From Chrysosporum bergii ANA360D (GTDB taxonomy: Bacteria > Cyanobacteriota > Cyanobacteriia > Cyanobacteriales > Nostocaceae): 64,000 bases of DNA. The translations under genes and the position numbers were made by a program. Of this stretch, positions 35,450-44,385 are shown one piece after another; within the stretch, counting starts at the first letter, position 1, and each line of letters begins with the position of its first letter. Location: assembly GCF_029891735.1 (NCBI RefSeq), contig NZ_JANQDH010000082.1:1-64000 (forward strand), in the 5' to 3' direction. The notes under the pieces are model-generated. The model worked only from the letters and a program-made list of their open reading frames with translations. It was not told the DNA's origin and made no database searches.

Positions 35450-35768
35450 GGGGGTGTGGCGGAATGGTAGACGCTACGGACTTAGAAAACTGAGCCTTGA
35501 TAGAGAAATCTGTCAAGTGGAAGCTCTCAAATTCAGGGAAACCTAAATCTGTGAACAGACAAGGCAATCCTGAGCCAAGCCGAAACTAATTACTGTTCGG
35601 AAGGTGCAGAGACTCGACGGGAGCTACCCTAACGTTAAGCCGAGGGTAAAGAGAGAGTCCAATTCTCAAAGCTAAAGGCTACTACAGCCTAGCAGTAGTG
35701 AAAGCTACGAGAGAATGAAAATCCGTTGACCGTAAAAGGTCGTGTGGGTTCAAGTCCCTCCACCCCCA
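35450..35768 (+). tRNA. trnL(UAA): tRNA-Leu(UAA) split by a group I intron
   Basis: The acceptor stem GGGGGTG (35450-35456) pairs with CACCCCC (35761-35767), with discriminator A at 35768. Exon 1 is 35450-35483 and exon 2 is 35718-35768, giving an 85-nt tRNA. The anticodon stem ACGGA/TCCGT surrounds loop CTTAAAA, so the anticodon is UAA, and the intron splits it after its first base (U). The T arm GTGGGTTCAAGTCCCTC is intact. CCA is not encoded. Confidence 0.97.
35484..35717 (+). ncRNA. Group I intron in trnL(UAA)
   Basis: A 234-nt intervening sequence between T34 and A35 of the anticodon. It ends in the expected terminal G (GAGAATG) and has the group I core: P/Q-like AATTCAGGGAAACCTAA, then CAATCCTGAGCCAAGCC, R/S-like GTGCAGAGACTCGACGGGAGCTACCCTAA. 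This intron is widespread in cyanobacteria and plastids and is used for strain typing; many examples self-splice in vitro. No endonuclease ORF is inside. Confidence 0.95.
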
Positions 35769-35891
35769 TTAACTAATGTTTTGGTTTTCTCAACTGTAAT
35801 TTTGGCGGTTTTACATGGTGTGTGAGCGATCGCAGTTCGTGGTAAGCACTTTATTAACGTCGGTCTAGAAACGAGCTAGAAAATTTGGAAA

Positions 35892-35914
35892 TCCCCTGTG
35901 TCTCAACCAGGGGA
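35892..35914 (-). terminator. Terminator of the UPF0104 gene
   Basis: TCCCCTG and CAGGGGA pair around a 9-nt loop, 12 bp downstream of the gene's stop codon; on the minus strand it is followed by TTTCCAAATTTTC. A reasonable, not perfect, intrinsic terminator. Confidence 0.5.
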
Positions 35915-35925
35915 AATGTAAGTTT

Positions 35926-36882
35926 TTATTCGCTCTTTTCTGTTCCCTCATTCTTACTAACACGTTGCTGGAAAGCAGCTAAACTAGCACCAGCAGCTTC
36001 AGCAATAATACTGATAAGACGATAACAGGCCATGGCGCTAATCAGCACAGCAGCAGGAAAATGATGTTGTAACAAACTGATGGCGGTCACTTCAAACACA
36101 CCCAACCCCCCAGGCGCACCCGGAACTACAAAACCCAATAACCAGGCAAAACTAAAAGCCCCTAATAATAGAGGTAACTGGCTCAGATGCAAGGGAGTGA
36201 GAGCAAACACAGTTAAAATAAACCCGCCACCACGCAAAAATAAAAAACCCAACTCTCCTAACAAGGGTCTGAGGGGATAGCGTTTTAAGTTGAAGGGAAT
36301 AGTAGGGCTAGTGGTGGTAGGGTTTTTGCTTTTTAATTTTTTGCTCTTTAATTGATATACCAAGCGGATTACTGGGTTTAAAAATCGGGGATGAACGGCA
36401 CAAAGCACCACTGCCAAACTAAAGAATTGTAATATTTGGATAAATATAGTGGTATGGGTGGCTGTAAATTGTCCTCCCAAGACAATAATAATGATTAAAG
36501 CTGCTGCGGCCATGAGTAAGGGTTCCAGCAATACGCTTAAAGTAGCAGCACCGGCAGGAACATCAGCATTTTTCGCGGCTACAATGCGCCCATAATGATG
36601 CCAAACATTGCCAGGTAAATATTTAGCAATATTTGTTTTGAGGTAGACTTGAATAAATTCCGAACTTGGCACAACTTGATTTAATTCTCTTAAAATCCCA
36701 GTCCATATCCAACCACCCCAAACATGAGCCAATAGAGTCACACCCGTAGCTATAGAAAGGACTGACCATCCTACTGCATCAATTTGGATCGCCATCACCT
36801 CAGACCAGTGACCATTGATGGCTCTACCTAAAAAAAAGAGCGTTACACCCAGAATGAGCCAGCGTAAAATTTGCTTGATCAT
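35926..36882 (-). CDS. UPF0104 / lysylphosphatidylglycerol-synthase-like flippase-domain membrane protein
   Basis: A 318-aa integral membrane protein with seven or eight predicted helices. It matches the LPG_synthase_TM (UPF0104, AglD2-like) family in pattern: YLKTNIAKYLPGNVWHHYGR and FVVPGAPGGLGVFEVTAISLL are the conserved cytoplasmic segments. These proteins are the membrane half of MprF-type lysyl-lipid synthases/flippases or stand-alone putative glycolipid flippases. No aminoacyl-transfer domain is attached here. The lipid substrate is unknown. Confidence 0.8.
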   Translation of the reverse strand: MIKQILRWLILGVTLFFLGRAINGHWSEVMAIQIDAVGWSVLSIATGVTLLAHVWGGWIWTGILRELNQVVPSSEFIQVYLKTNIAKYLPGNVWHHYGRIVAAKNADVPAGAATLSVLLEPLLMAAAALIIIIVLGGQFTATHTTIFIQILQFFSLAVVLCAVHPRFLNPVIRLVYQLKSKKLKSKNPTTTSPTIPFNLKRYPLRPLLGELGFLFLRGGGFILTVFALTPLHLSQLPLLLGAFSFAWLLGFVVPGAPGGLGVFEVTAISLLQHHFPAAVLISAMACYRLISIIAEAAGASLAAFQQRVSKNEGTEKSE

Positions 36883-36982
36883 GTGCCGACAAATATTTGA
36901 CCTGCTAGATAAAACCTAGAAAAAGCTAGAATTTGCTTCTTACTTCAACGGGAGCAGGGGAGCAGTGCTTGTGTATTTGAAC

Positions 36983-38233
36983 TTATTCCCTATACCTCAA
37001 TTGATTTTGTAAATACCAGGTTTGTAATGCTAATCGTTGAACCTCGCGCCAGGGAATATTGTACTGTCGAGCTAGTTCTGCACAATCTTCATATTCTGGC
37101 TGCACATTGGCAATACAATTATCTTGCTTTTCTCCTAACCATGCTACTTTAACCCGGACCTTGCCATATTCAATTTCCACAGATTGAATTTCCCGTGGTA
37201 AAATGGCGCGCTGTTGGGTACTTTGGCGAATTCCTAAAGTGGTGGTTTCCCGGAATAACACCGCTTGACAAGCCAGTATATTCTCAGGATGGCAAATTAC
37301 AGTTAATAAAATGCCGGGACGGGATTTTTTCATCCCCACTGGCTGGGTAAACACATCCACCGCCCCAACGGCAAATAAAGCTTCAAAAACATAACCGAGG
37401 GCTTGGGGATTTAAATCATCAATTTGAGTTTCAAGTACAGTAATGGTTTCTGAACTAGGATGGAAATCTTCATAATTATTAGTGCGATCGCCCAGCCATA
37501 GACGTAATATATTAGGAATAGCTAAATTGATCGTTCCTGCTCCCAGTCCCACTTGTTTGATAGTCATGGGTGGTGGTGAACCAAATTCTGTACTGAGGGT
37601 AGTAGCGATGGCCGCGCCTGTTGGTGTCACAAGTTCTTTTTCCATACCGTTACTAAAAACTGGACAACCCCGCATTTCCCACAACTTCAATACAGCTGGT
37701 ACTGGTACGGCCATTTCACCGTGGGCTGCGCGCACTGTTCCCCCACCGGTGGGCAGGGCTGAACAGTATAGTAATGGTAATCCTTGATCATTACTGGCAA
37801 TTCCCAACCAATCCAAACCCAAACAAGTACCCACAATATCCACAATTGCATCTACTGCGCCCACTTCATGGAAATGTACCTTCTCTGGCACAATACCATG
37901 TACTGCCCCCTCTGCCACTGCTAACTGTCGGAACACAGCCAAACTCCAAGCTTTTGCCCGTGATGGTAACGCGGCTTTAAGGATCATATTTTCTATTTCT
38001 GGGAGGTGTCGGCCGTGGTGGTGATGGTTGTCTAGTAAATCAACATGAACTTTAGTGGCCTGCTGACCATTGCGTTGCACAAGTTCTGCTCTTAGCTTAT
38101 GCTGATCAGCAATTCCCAATTTATTGAGTGTTTCAGTTAAATATTCCACCGGAACACCCAAACTCACCAAAGCGCCTAAGCACATATCACCAGAAATCCC
38201 CGTCGGACATTGAAGATAAGCAACTTTAGTCAT
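36983..38233 (-). CDS. larC: Nickel pincer cofactor biosynthesis protein LarC
   Basis: A 416-aa protein (start ATG 38233) that, in the known pathway, inserts nickel into the pyridinium-dithiocarboxylate mononucleotide to complete the NPN cofactor of lactate racemase and related enzymes. Signature segments are [21 protein letters not shown], the histidine-rich [12 protein letters not shown] metal-handling stretch, [17 protein letters not shown] and VGMKKSRPG. The open frame extends to 38362, but the extra N-terminus translates dispersed repeat copy B and is not LarC-like. larA, larB and larE are not adjacent. Confidence 0.9.
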   Translation of the reverse strand: MTKVAYLQCPTGISGDMCLGALVSLGVPVEYLTETLNKLGIADQHKLRAELVQRNGQQATKVHVDLLDNHHHHGRHLPEIENMILKAALPSRAKAWSLAVFRQLAVAEGAVHGIVPEKVHFHEVGAVDAIVDIVGTCLGLDWLGIASNDQGLPLLYCSALPTGGGTVRAAHGEMAVPVPAVLKLWEMRGCPVFSNGMEKELVTPTGAAIATTLSTEFGSPPPMTIKQVGLGAGTINLAIPNILRLWLGDRTNNYEDFHPSSETITVLETQIDDLNPQALGYVFEALFAVGAVDVFTQPVGMKKSRPGILLTVICHPENILACQAVLFRETTTLGIRQSTQQRAILPREIQSVEIEYGKVRVKVAWLGEKQDNCIANVQPEYEDCAELARQYNIPWREVQRLALQTWYLQNQLRYRE

Positions 38234-38289
38234 ATGGATAAGATAGTCTAGTTTATTTTCATATTTTGCACAATTATAGCATTTATTAA

Positions 38290-38358
38290 ACAGGTGAGAT
38301 ACAAATGTAAATGATAAAATTATTGTATTGCAGGCATCTTGCCCGCTAACCATGTACC
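38290..38358 (-). repeat. Dispersed repeat, copy B
   Basis: Inverted relative to copy A. The reverse complement contains TTAGCGGGCAAGATGCCTGC then ATCATTTACATTTGTATCTC. It sits upstream of larC and is read through in the overlong open frame. Confidence 0.65.
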
Positions 38359-38500
38359 TCACTTGGGCAAAAATCGCTATATTCTGATGTTAATCATGGC
38401 GTATTTGTGTCACCTATTCATCTACTGAAAATATGTGTAACGCAAAATTCTACATTTACCCCAGAATCCACTATTACTCACCTTTCATTCCCAACTCAAT

Positions 38501-39151
38501 ATGGCAAAAATTTTCTCAGTCCATCCTGATAATCCACAAACCCGCAGTATAGAACAAATAAAATCAGCGCTTTCTAATGGTGCAGTTATGCTCTACCCTA
38601 CAGACACAGTTTATGCGATCGGTTGTGATTTAAATGCCAAGTCGGCAGTGGAAAGAGTGCGGCAAATTAAACAGATGGCTAATGATAAACCATTGACATT
38701 TCTGTGTCCCTCACTATCAAATGTCGCTACCTATGCCTTTGTTAGTGATACGGCTTATCGCACCATGAAGCGCTTGATACCGGGAACTTATACGTTTTTA
38801 CTACCAGCTACCAAGTTAGTACCGCGATTAGTGCAAAGCCCGAAGCGAAAAACCACGGGGATTCGTGTACCAGACCATAGTGTGTGTTGGGCATTGTTAG
38901 CAGCTTTGGCAAATCCGATTATTTCAACTTCAGCACATCTTCCACCAGATGATGAACCAGTAGGGCTAGACTTAGAACCCAGACTATCGCGGGTAGAGCT
39001 ATTTGATCGGTGGGATAAGTTAGTTGATGTAATTATAGACACTGGAGAGGAACCAGGTTATGAGGTGTCTACAATTATCGACCTAACAGGAGATGAACCA
39101 ATGATCACCAGACGGGGTTTAGGTTGGGAAGCAGCAGCAGCTTGGGTGTGA
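38501..39151 (+). CDS. tsaC: L-threonylcarbamoyladenylate synthase (YrdC/Sua5/TsaC family)
   Basis: A 216-aa YrdC-domain protein that makes L-threonylcarbamoyl-AMP from threonine, bicarbonate and ATP for t6A37 tRNA modification. Typical segments: NGAVMLYPTDTVYAIGCD, IKQMANDKPLTFLC, IPGTYTFLLPAT and TTGIRVPDH. The length fits a YrdC-only enzyme without the Sua5 C-terminal domain. Some cyanobacteria carry more than one YrdC-like gene, so TsaC is the family name rather than a proven assignment. Confidence 0.85.
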   Translation: MAKIFSVHPDNPQTRSIEQIKSALSNGAVMLYPTDTVYAIGCDLNAKSAVERVRQIKQMANDKPLTFLCPSLSNVATYAFVSDTAYRTMKRLIPGTYTFLLPATKLVPRLVQSPKRKTTGIRVPDHSVCWALLAALANPIISTSAHLPPDDEPVGLDLEPRLSRVELFDRWDKLVDVIIDTGEEPGYEVSTIIDLTGDEPMITRRGLGWEAAAAWV

Positions 39152-39474
39152 GAAACAAGTTAGTGATCCAGTTTTGAAACCGTCATACACATAATATCAG
39201 GCAGTAGAATCCAACAGGATGGCGACTAATGTCGATCTAGCAAGTCTTTTCCCCATTTTTACAGCGTGTCAGATATCTTTGTGCCATACTCAGTTTGGTT
39301 GCTTATCCAAAAACCGACACATTGGTTGACCTGTAACTTTTTTAATTGCCTACAGTCTTATATATCAGCAGTGCTTGCAGAGAGTCGTGAGAATACTAAA
39401 TGGTTCTCAAGCTTACTCTGGCTTTGCTGTGTTCATATTGTCGTTACGGTGCATACCACACTCTGGAAAAAATC
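39152..39474. other. Intergenic region upstream of the HetZ-family gene
   Basis: About 320 bp with no gene call. ORFs beginning at 39266 and 39400 overlap it in translated leader sequence that is not HetZ-like. It should contain the promoter of the regulator gene; no clear sigma or NtcA box is seen. Confidence 0.4.
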
Positions 39475-40695
39475 ATGAAAGCCAATTTTGCTAATCTACC
39501 AGTTATTCAGTCCGCCTTTTTCTGCAACGGTTCAGCGTCAGAGTCAGCAGAACAGCATCCCAATAGCTTGAGACAACTGCTGTATGAAGAAATGCGCGCT
39601 CACGTCAAGGCCACGTCTCAGTGTATACAAGCAGTATCAAACCGTATTGCTACAGAGGTTGAACGAATATGTGATAAAAGCTCTCGCATTCAAAAATCTG
39701 GGGAAATCGAAGCATGGCAAGTTAATTTAGCGAGACATCGCCTGCAAAAGTGCCTGCACTACTACCAATTGGGTTCCCACCGGGGTAGAGTGGAATTACA
39801 TAGTAATTTAGGTGCGGTGATTTACCGCCATGTCAGCAATTCTGGTTCTGAGTTTGGATTTAATGCTCGTTACAATCTGATTGAGGACTTTCTGCAAATA
39901 TTTTACATAGAAGCTATTAAAACCTTCCGCAGGGAAGGTGAACTGCCAGAAAATTACCAACCCCGTACTAAGTTAGAATTAGCAGAGTACATCGCATTTA
40001 CAGAGCAATATGCTAAACGGCGTATTACTTTACCCGGTGGGAATAATCAGCAATTGATTATCCTCCGCGCCCAAGGTTTTGCCCGTCGTCAGCCCCAAGA
40101 AACCACTGTGGATATTGAAATGGCGGTGGAATCTGCTAAAAGTGAAGAAGCAGAAATGTACCAGCGCAACTCGGCAGTTCAACAAATCAGATCACAAATG
40201 ATTGCCCAGAGTAATTATGATCTATCTGAAGAGTCAGAGCGCGATCGCGTGATTACAGAATTATCCAAATACTTAGAGTCTCAAGGTCAATCTGACTGTG
40301 TAGACTACCTGGCGCTAAAATTACAAGACCTATCAGCCCCAGAAATTGACGAAGTTCTCGGTTTAACCAGCCGGGAGCGGGACTATCTGCAACAGCGTTT
40401 TAAGTATCATGTGGAAAAATTTGCTAAAAATCACCAATGGCAATTAGTTCATCAATGGTTGGGTGCTGGTTTAGAGCAAAAATTGGGTTTAAATTCTCAG
40501 CAATGGGAAAGTTTCCTCAATGTTTTATCTACTCAGCAGGAACAAATTTTGCAGTTAAAAATTAGCGGACATAGTGATCAGGTGATTGCTAAAGCTGTTA
40601 AATGTACACCCAAACAGGTACAAAAAAGATGGACTCGTATGCTAGAATTGGCATGGGATATCCGTAATGGTGATGGTCAGGTTCAAGCCAGTTAA
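39475..40695 (+). CDS. HetZ-family (HetZ or HetZ-related) regulator
   Basis: A 406-aa protein counted from ATG 39475. It resembles cyanobacterial HetZ and HetZ-related proteins that control heterocyst differentiation: helical N-terminus with RLQKCLHYYQLGSHRGRVELHSNLGAVIYR and EFGFNARYNLIEDFLQIFYIEAIKTFRRE, the TKLELAEYIAFTEQYAKRRI segment, and a C-terminal sigma-like helix-turn-helix (LTSRERDYLQQRFKYH to ISGHSDQVIAKAVKCTPKQVQKRW). The HetZ family is DNA-binding or HetR-interacting in Anabaena. I cannot separate the true HetZ from the HetZ-related paralogue because patU-like partners are not adjacent, and I leave the symbol blank. The frame extends further upstream, but that part is not family-like. 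Confidence 0.75.
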   Translation: MKANFANLPVIQSAFFCNGSASESAEQHPNSLRQLLYEEMRAHVKATSQCIQAVSNRIATEVERICDKSSRIQKSGEIEAWQVNLARHRLQKCLHYYQLGSHRGRVELHSNLGAVIYRHVSNSGSEFGFNARYNLIEDFLQIFYIEAIKTFRREGELPENYQPRTKLELAEYIAFTEQYAKRRITLPGGNNQQLIILRAQGFARRQPQETTVDIEMAVESAKSEEAEMYQRNSAVQQIRSQMIAQSNYDLSEESERDRVITELSKYLESQGQSDCVDYLALKLQDLSAPEIDEVLGLTSRERDYLQQRFKYHVEKFAKNHQWQLVHQWLGAGLEQKLGLNSQQWESFLNVLSTQQEQILQLKISGHSDQVIAKAVKCTPKQVQKRWTRMLELAWDIRNGDGQVQAS

Positions 40696-40856
40696 AATTT
40701 GAAATAGCCCTGGGTTCAACTTTTTAGATAACAGATGTTTTTAACCAGAAATTTCCCCATCAACTACTACATAAAAAATCTTTAACTAAAAAACCCAGTT
40801 GAAGGTATCTAGAGATGAAGATGGGGAAATCACCTTACTTATTTTCTTATGATTGT

Positions 40857-41711
40857 TTATTTGTGCCTGTTCCCGCCCTCATTCCCATAGGAAGTAACTA
40901 ACACCTCACTGATATTGCCGCGCTTTTTAGCATTAGAATTAATAGACCTTTTGGCTGATATTGTGTGAATGTTGAAGTTTTTATAAAGTTGGCGAATAAA
41001 CTGACAATCTGAATTAGATAACATCAATTTTACACCACGCTGGGCTAACTCAACAAATATATCCCTGAGTTGAAATTGTTTATTTTCTCCAAAGCAATAG
41101 CTACTATAAGCTGTGAAATAGCTGGTTTCACTGACAGGATGATATGGTGGATCAAAATAAACAAAATCATCACTGCTTGTGGCATAGTTAAGAATATCTG
41201 TAAAATCTGCCGCTTCAATTACTGATGTTGAGAGTGCTGCTGATGCGGACCGGAGAATATTCTCAGGAGAAATATTAGGATTTTTATATCTGCCTAACGG
41301 GACATTGAATTTACCCTGGGAATTAACTCGATACAGTCCATTAAAACAAGTCTTATTTAAATATATAAAACGAGCGGCTCTTTCTAAATCTGTGCATCCT
41401 AAACAAGCTCTCATTTCATAATAATATTCTTTATTATGCCGCTTTTGATGTTCTTGCAATAAACAGATTAAGTCTTCAACCTGGTCCCTGACGCAGCGAT
41501 AAGTAGTAATTAGTTCAGTATTAATATCAGTTAATCTGGCAACTGGCGGAAGGAGATAAAAAAAAATAGCTCCACCACCTAAAAACGGCTCGTAATAAGT
41601 TTGATATTCCTGGGGGAAATAATCAATGTATTGTGAAATTAACCGACTTTTACCCCCTGCCCACTTTAAAAATGGACGGGGGCAAGTTTCTGGGGAGATT
41701 TGACTGACCAT
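40857..41711 (-). CDS. Dam-like N6-adenine DNA methyltransferase (D12 class)
   Basis: A 284-aa solitary methylase. Motif I-type SAM pocket FLKWAGGKSRL is at residues 14-24 and the catalytic motif IV is DPPY (VYFDPPYHPVSETSYF). The order and GG-rich N-terminal PFLGGGAIF are typical of Dam/DpnM/DmtA enzymes acting at GATC. No cognate restriction enzyme is adjacent, so a host-maintenance role is likely. GATC is the core of the HIP1 octamer abundant in this DNA. Specificity is inferred from family, not shown. Confidence 0.88.
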   Translation of the reverse strand: MVSQISPETCPRPFLKWAGGKSRLISQYIDYFPQEYQTYYEPFLGGGAIFFYLLPPVARLTDINTELITTYRCVRDQVEDLICLLQEHQKRHNKEYYYEMRACLGCTDLERAARFIYLNKTCFNGLYRVNSQGKFNVPLGRYKNPNISPENILRSASAALSTSVIEAADFTDILNYATSSDDFVYFDPPYHPVSETSYFTAYSSYCFGENKQFQLRDIFVELAQRGVKLMLSNSDCQFIRQLYKNFNIHTISAKRSINSNAKKRGNISEVLVTSYGNEGGNRHK

Positions 41712-41821
41712 TGATTTACAGCTAAAGTTTGAGGTGAAATTAATAATTTTCCCCCGTATAGATTACAATTAGATAAATACAAAAGCAAATCTAATTCTAT
41801 AACAAGGCAGCCTATATTCAA

Positions 41822-42028
41822 ATGTTTGACGGATTTTGGGATAACGTCTTTCGCTACCCCCGCTACTTTATTACTATCCTCTTAGGGGTGATGCTGAACA
41901 CCATTGAGCCTTTGAGTCCACTGTTAAAACGCCCTGTGACTTTGATGGCTCTGCTGGGGTTTATTGTGGGTGGGCTAGTTTTTGTTAGTCTCACCCTCCG
42001 GGCTATGCTGGGCTTGAGTACCATCTAA
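41822..42028 (+). CDS. DUF751 (Ycf33-like) membrane protein
   Basis: A 68-aa two-helix protein (about 13-30 and 40-62) beginning MFDGFWDNVFRYPRYFITILLGV, which matches the cyanobacterial/plastid DUF751 (Ycf33) family. It sits 67 bp upstream of rbfA, a common neighbourhood. Function is not established. Confidence 0.85.
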   Translation: MFDGFWDNVFRYPRYFITILLGVMLNTIEPLSPLLKRPVTLMALLGFIVGGLVFVSLTLRAMLGLSTI

Positions 42029-42095
42029 ACTGGGAAAATCCTCTGGCTAACCTATATAATTATGTCGTATAACCTCTGTGAGGAGGCAGAATCTT

Positions 42096-42524
42096 ATGGC
42101 TACTAATCGCCGCGTTTCCCGCGTTGCTGAATTGATTAAACGAGAAGTTAGCCAATTACTACTCCACGGTATCAAAGATGATCGGGTGGGGACAGGAATG
42201 GTGAGTGTGACTGATGTAGATGTTTCTGGGGACTTACAACACGCCAAAGTCTATGTCAGTATTTATGGTACAGAGTCAGCCAAATCAGAAACAATGGCAG
42301 GCTTAAGGTCAGCAACGGGTTTTATCCGCAGCGAACTGGGTTCACGAGTTAGGCTGCGTCGCACACCAGAAGTGATTTTTATCGAAGACAAGTCCATAGA
42401 AAGGGGTACTAAGGTGTTGTCGCTTTTAAACAAACTGGAGTATGAGCGATCGCCCGAAAGTTTCCCAGGGTGGGAAAATCCTACCGATGAAGATGATCAA
42501 TCTTCTTCAGAAGTAACTGATTAA
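42096..42524 (+). CDS. rbfA: Ribosome-binding factor A
   Basis: A 142-aa KH-type 30S maturation factor that acts on the 16S rRNA 5' end and in cold adaptation. [22 protein letters not shown] is the classic N-terminus, and [20 protein letters not shown] and [18 protein letters not shown] complete the domain. The open frame begins at 42078, but ATG 42096 gives the family start. The C-terminal tail is acidic, as often in cyanobacteria. Confidence 0.95.
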   Translation: MATNRRVSRVAELIKREVSQLLLHGIKDDRVGTGMVSVTDVDVSGDLQHAKVYVSIYGTESAKSETMAGLRSATGFIRSELGSRVRLRRTPEVIFIEDKSIERGTKVLSLLNKLEYERSPESFPGWENPTDEDDQSSSEVTD

Positions 42525-43139
42525 CAATGTCTCTTGGAGAAGTTGGCTAAACAACTGACCGAAAGATCAACGGCGAGCAGAGCTAATGGCTTCAGAGATG
42601 GGGGTTAGCCGTTGGCGATTTTAATCGCCTTCCCCATTTTTCAACTAATTCGCTGGCGCTGGCACTAGTACATCTAACATACTATGCCCTAAATGTTAAA
42701 ACTACGGTGGTTTTTGTTTTAACTGCATCATGAAGTCAGGAACGTCAGTGACGCTGGAATCCCATCCGATAGCGTGGGGAGTGTCAAAGACCTGATTCCT
42801 TCAGGTCTGATTCAATGTAAGCATCACAAATTGTCAAGCGTTGGTGGCGCTAAACAGGTAGCAGGACATTTTCCTGGGGGCTAGAGCCAGGAAACTAACC
42901 GTTTTAACAGCCAATCACCAATCCCCGGTAATCACAAATTCAAGTACATTTTTCGGTTTCGTCAGGTTTTGTTGACATTCTTAACATTTCTTTAGATAAT
43001 TTGAAGGTGTATAGGGTCAAAATAAATTAAGTTCCGTATAGCAAACTACAAAACCCTAGCCACAAGTCTAAATCATTGTCATGTGTTTCCCAGTACTGAA
43101 TGGGAACATTATCTAATTGTAAACTTTGTGAGTAAAAAC
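42525..43139. other. Intergenic region with IS605-like end sequences and hairpins
   Basis: About 615 bp. It contains: an omega-RNA-like copy at about 42568-42610 (GAGCTAATGGCTTCAGA, ATGGGGGTT); a hairpin GGCGATT/AATCGCC at 42614-42629 followed by TTCCCCATTTTT, a terminator for rbfA; a right-end-like stretch GGAATCCCATCCGATAGCGT, GGGGAGTGTCAA (about 42756-42787); and a hairpin AGACCTGA/TCAGGTCT at 42788-42808. No gene is called. Confidence 0.55.
42614..42640 (+). terminator. Terminator downstream of rbfA
   Basis: Stem GGCGATT / AATCGCC with a tight loop, then TTCCCCATTTTTC. It follows rbfA by 90 bp and lies inside the IS-like tract. Confidence 0.55.
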
Positions 43140-43379
43140 ATGAGTGTAAATACGGTGCTTTCTATCAATTCTTACTACTCCTTGGATCTAATCCAAGATG
43201 AAGCCCGCAGACTGGTACAAAAAGGCATAGTTAGTAGGCAGCAGCCAATCTATACACTCTGCCAATATATTCCAGCTAGAGAGTGGGTTTGTGTTGAATG
43301 TGAACTAGAAAAATGTGACTTTTTGTTACGCGATCGCATTGGCGATTTGATTGGTCGTGAAGAATGGGAGAACGACTAG
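43140..43379 (+). CDS. DUF4327 family protein
   Basis: A 79-aa protein starting MSVNTVLSINSYYSLDLIQDEARRLV, ending EEWEND, matching the cyanobacterial DUF4327 family in my recognition. It is acidic with a cysteine pair (CVECELEKC) and no membrane segment. The frame extends to a GTG at 43083, but the extra 19 codons are not family-like. Function is not established. Confidence 0.75.
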   Translation: MSVNTVLSINSYYSLDLIQDEARRLVQKGIVSRQQPIYTLCQYIPAREWVCVECELEKCDFLLRDRIGDLIGREEWEND

Positions 43380-43880
43380 TTAATTCTGTGATTGAGGTTT
43401 TGGATTGGGGGTTTTTGGGATGTCTATAATGTGAAAGCCAAGAAATCAACGCTTAAATCCAGGTACAATGTCTAATTTTGATATGTATGTCCCCATCCAG
43501 AATTTTAGTTTTTTCATTTAGGCAAAAGCATTAGAATTTGAACGTATCAAAACATAGTGGGGGGGGTTCAACAGGATTTATCCTGTGGTATCCTTAACAA
43601 AAGGCTGTGAGTATTCTCAGGGCATTTTTGTTGAGTTAAAATCAAAAAAAGCATCCACAAATTGGTGAAAAACCCCATAAGATGTCAACTCAAGTAGTCA
43701 CACAGCTAAGTATGATCTTGGTCTAGGTGACTAGGGGAGATTTGACAGTCCCAGGACGATATTTTTTAATAAATCATGTCGTAAAGGTTGTGTGGCGTGT
43801 CTGATGACGGGGGAGCAACCCCCATGTCTGAAGCCATTAGCTCCACTCGCTGTTGATATTTCAGTCAACGGTTGACATAC
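43380..43880. other. Intergenic region with IS605-type right-end remnant
   Basis: About 500 bp without a gene. It holds a perfect hairpin ACAGGAT/ATCCTGT at 43571-43586 without a T-run, and, next to the TnpB remnant, the inverted copy of the omega-RNA-like tract (about 43814-43862) with GGGGGAGCAACCCCC. Confidence 0.5.
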
Positions 43881-43902
43881 TCACCGACCTTGAAGGTCGG
43901 TG
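43814..43902 (-). mobile_element. IS605-type right-end / omega-RNA-like remnant
   Basis: On the minus strand, after the TnpB remnant's stop codon, ATCAACAGCGAGTGGAGC, TAATGGCTTCAGACATGG and the hairpin GGGGGTTGCTCCCCC follow, and a hairpin ACCGACCTT/AAGGTCGGT overlaps the stop. This is where IS605-family elements carry the TnpB guide RNA scaffold and right end. No intact left end or TnpA is present. Confidence 0.5.
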
Positions 43903-44385
43903 ATTCTTGACAGTTCACAGTAACTCGCAGCCGAAACAGTCTTACAGTCACTCCCTGTCCATTTTAGGTCGTGCCGATGCCCCATGCCGACCATTTTTAT
44001 ATTCTGAGCAGCATTCTCATATCTGTCTGCAAGAGTGTGGCAATTTAAACACAACACTGAGCGAATAGACAAATCAATCTTGCCCCAACGATACCCACAG
44101 CAACAGCAAATCTGGCTAGTAGGTTCCCATCTGTCAATTACTCGGAAATCCCTTTTAAGTTTCTCAGATTTAGCCTCACAAAAAGTTCTGAATTGCCGCC
44201 ACCCTTGCCGGCTAATCGCCCTAGATAGTCTACGATTTTTGAGCATTCCTGATACATTCAAATCTTGCAAAACAATTACTTGGTTATCCTTAACTATTTT
44301 GGTTGATAGCTTGTGTAAAAAATCTTTTCTGGTATCAGAGATACGGTTGTGTAATTTAGCTATTACCCTAGCTTTTTTTAGCTCA
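43881..44385 (-). pseudogene. Truncated TnpB (IS605 OrfB), C-terminal half
   Basis: About 168 codons of a normal 370-400-codon TnpB remain. The reading continues upstream of the first Met through RVIAKLHNRISDTRKDFLHKLSTKIV before the frame is lost inside the end of the next gene. The RuvC II segment reads VIVLQDLNVSGMLKN, where the family has Glu in place of Gln, so the catalytic acid is lost. The zinc ribbon (ICCCCGYRWG and CLNC) and the RuvC III Asp (ADRYENAAQNI) remain. It is therefore a decayed nuclease fragment. Confidence 0.8.

Noticed and set aside
38234-38362. N-terminal extension of larC
   Set aside because: The added 43 codons are translated dispersed repeat copy B; LarC family proteins begin at [12 protein letters not shown].
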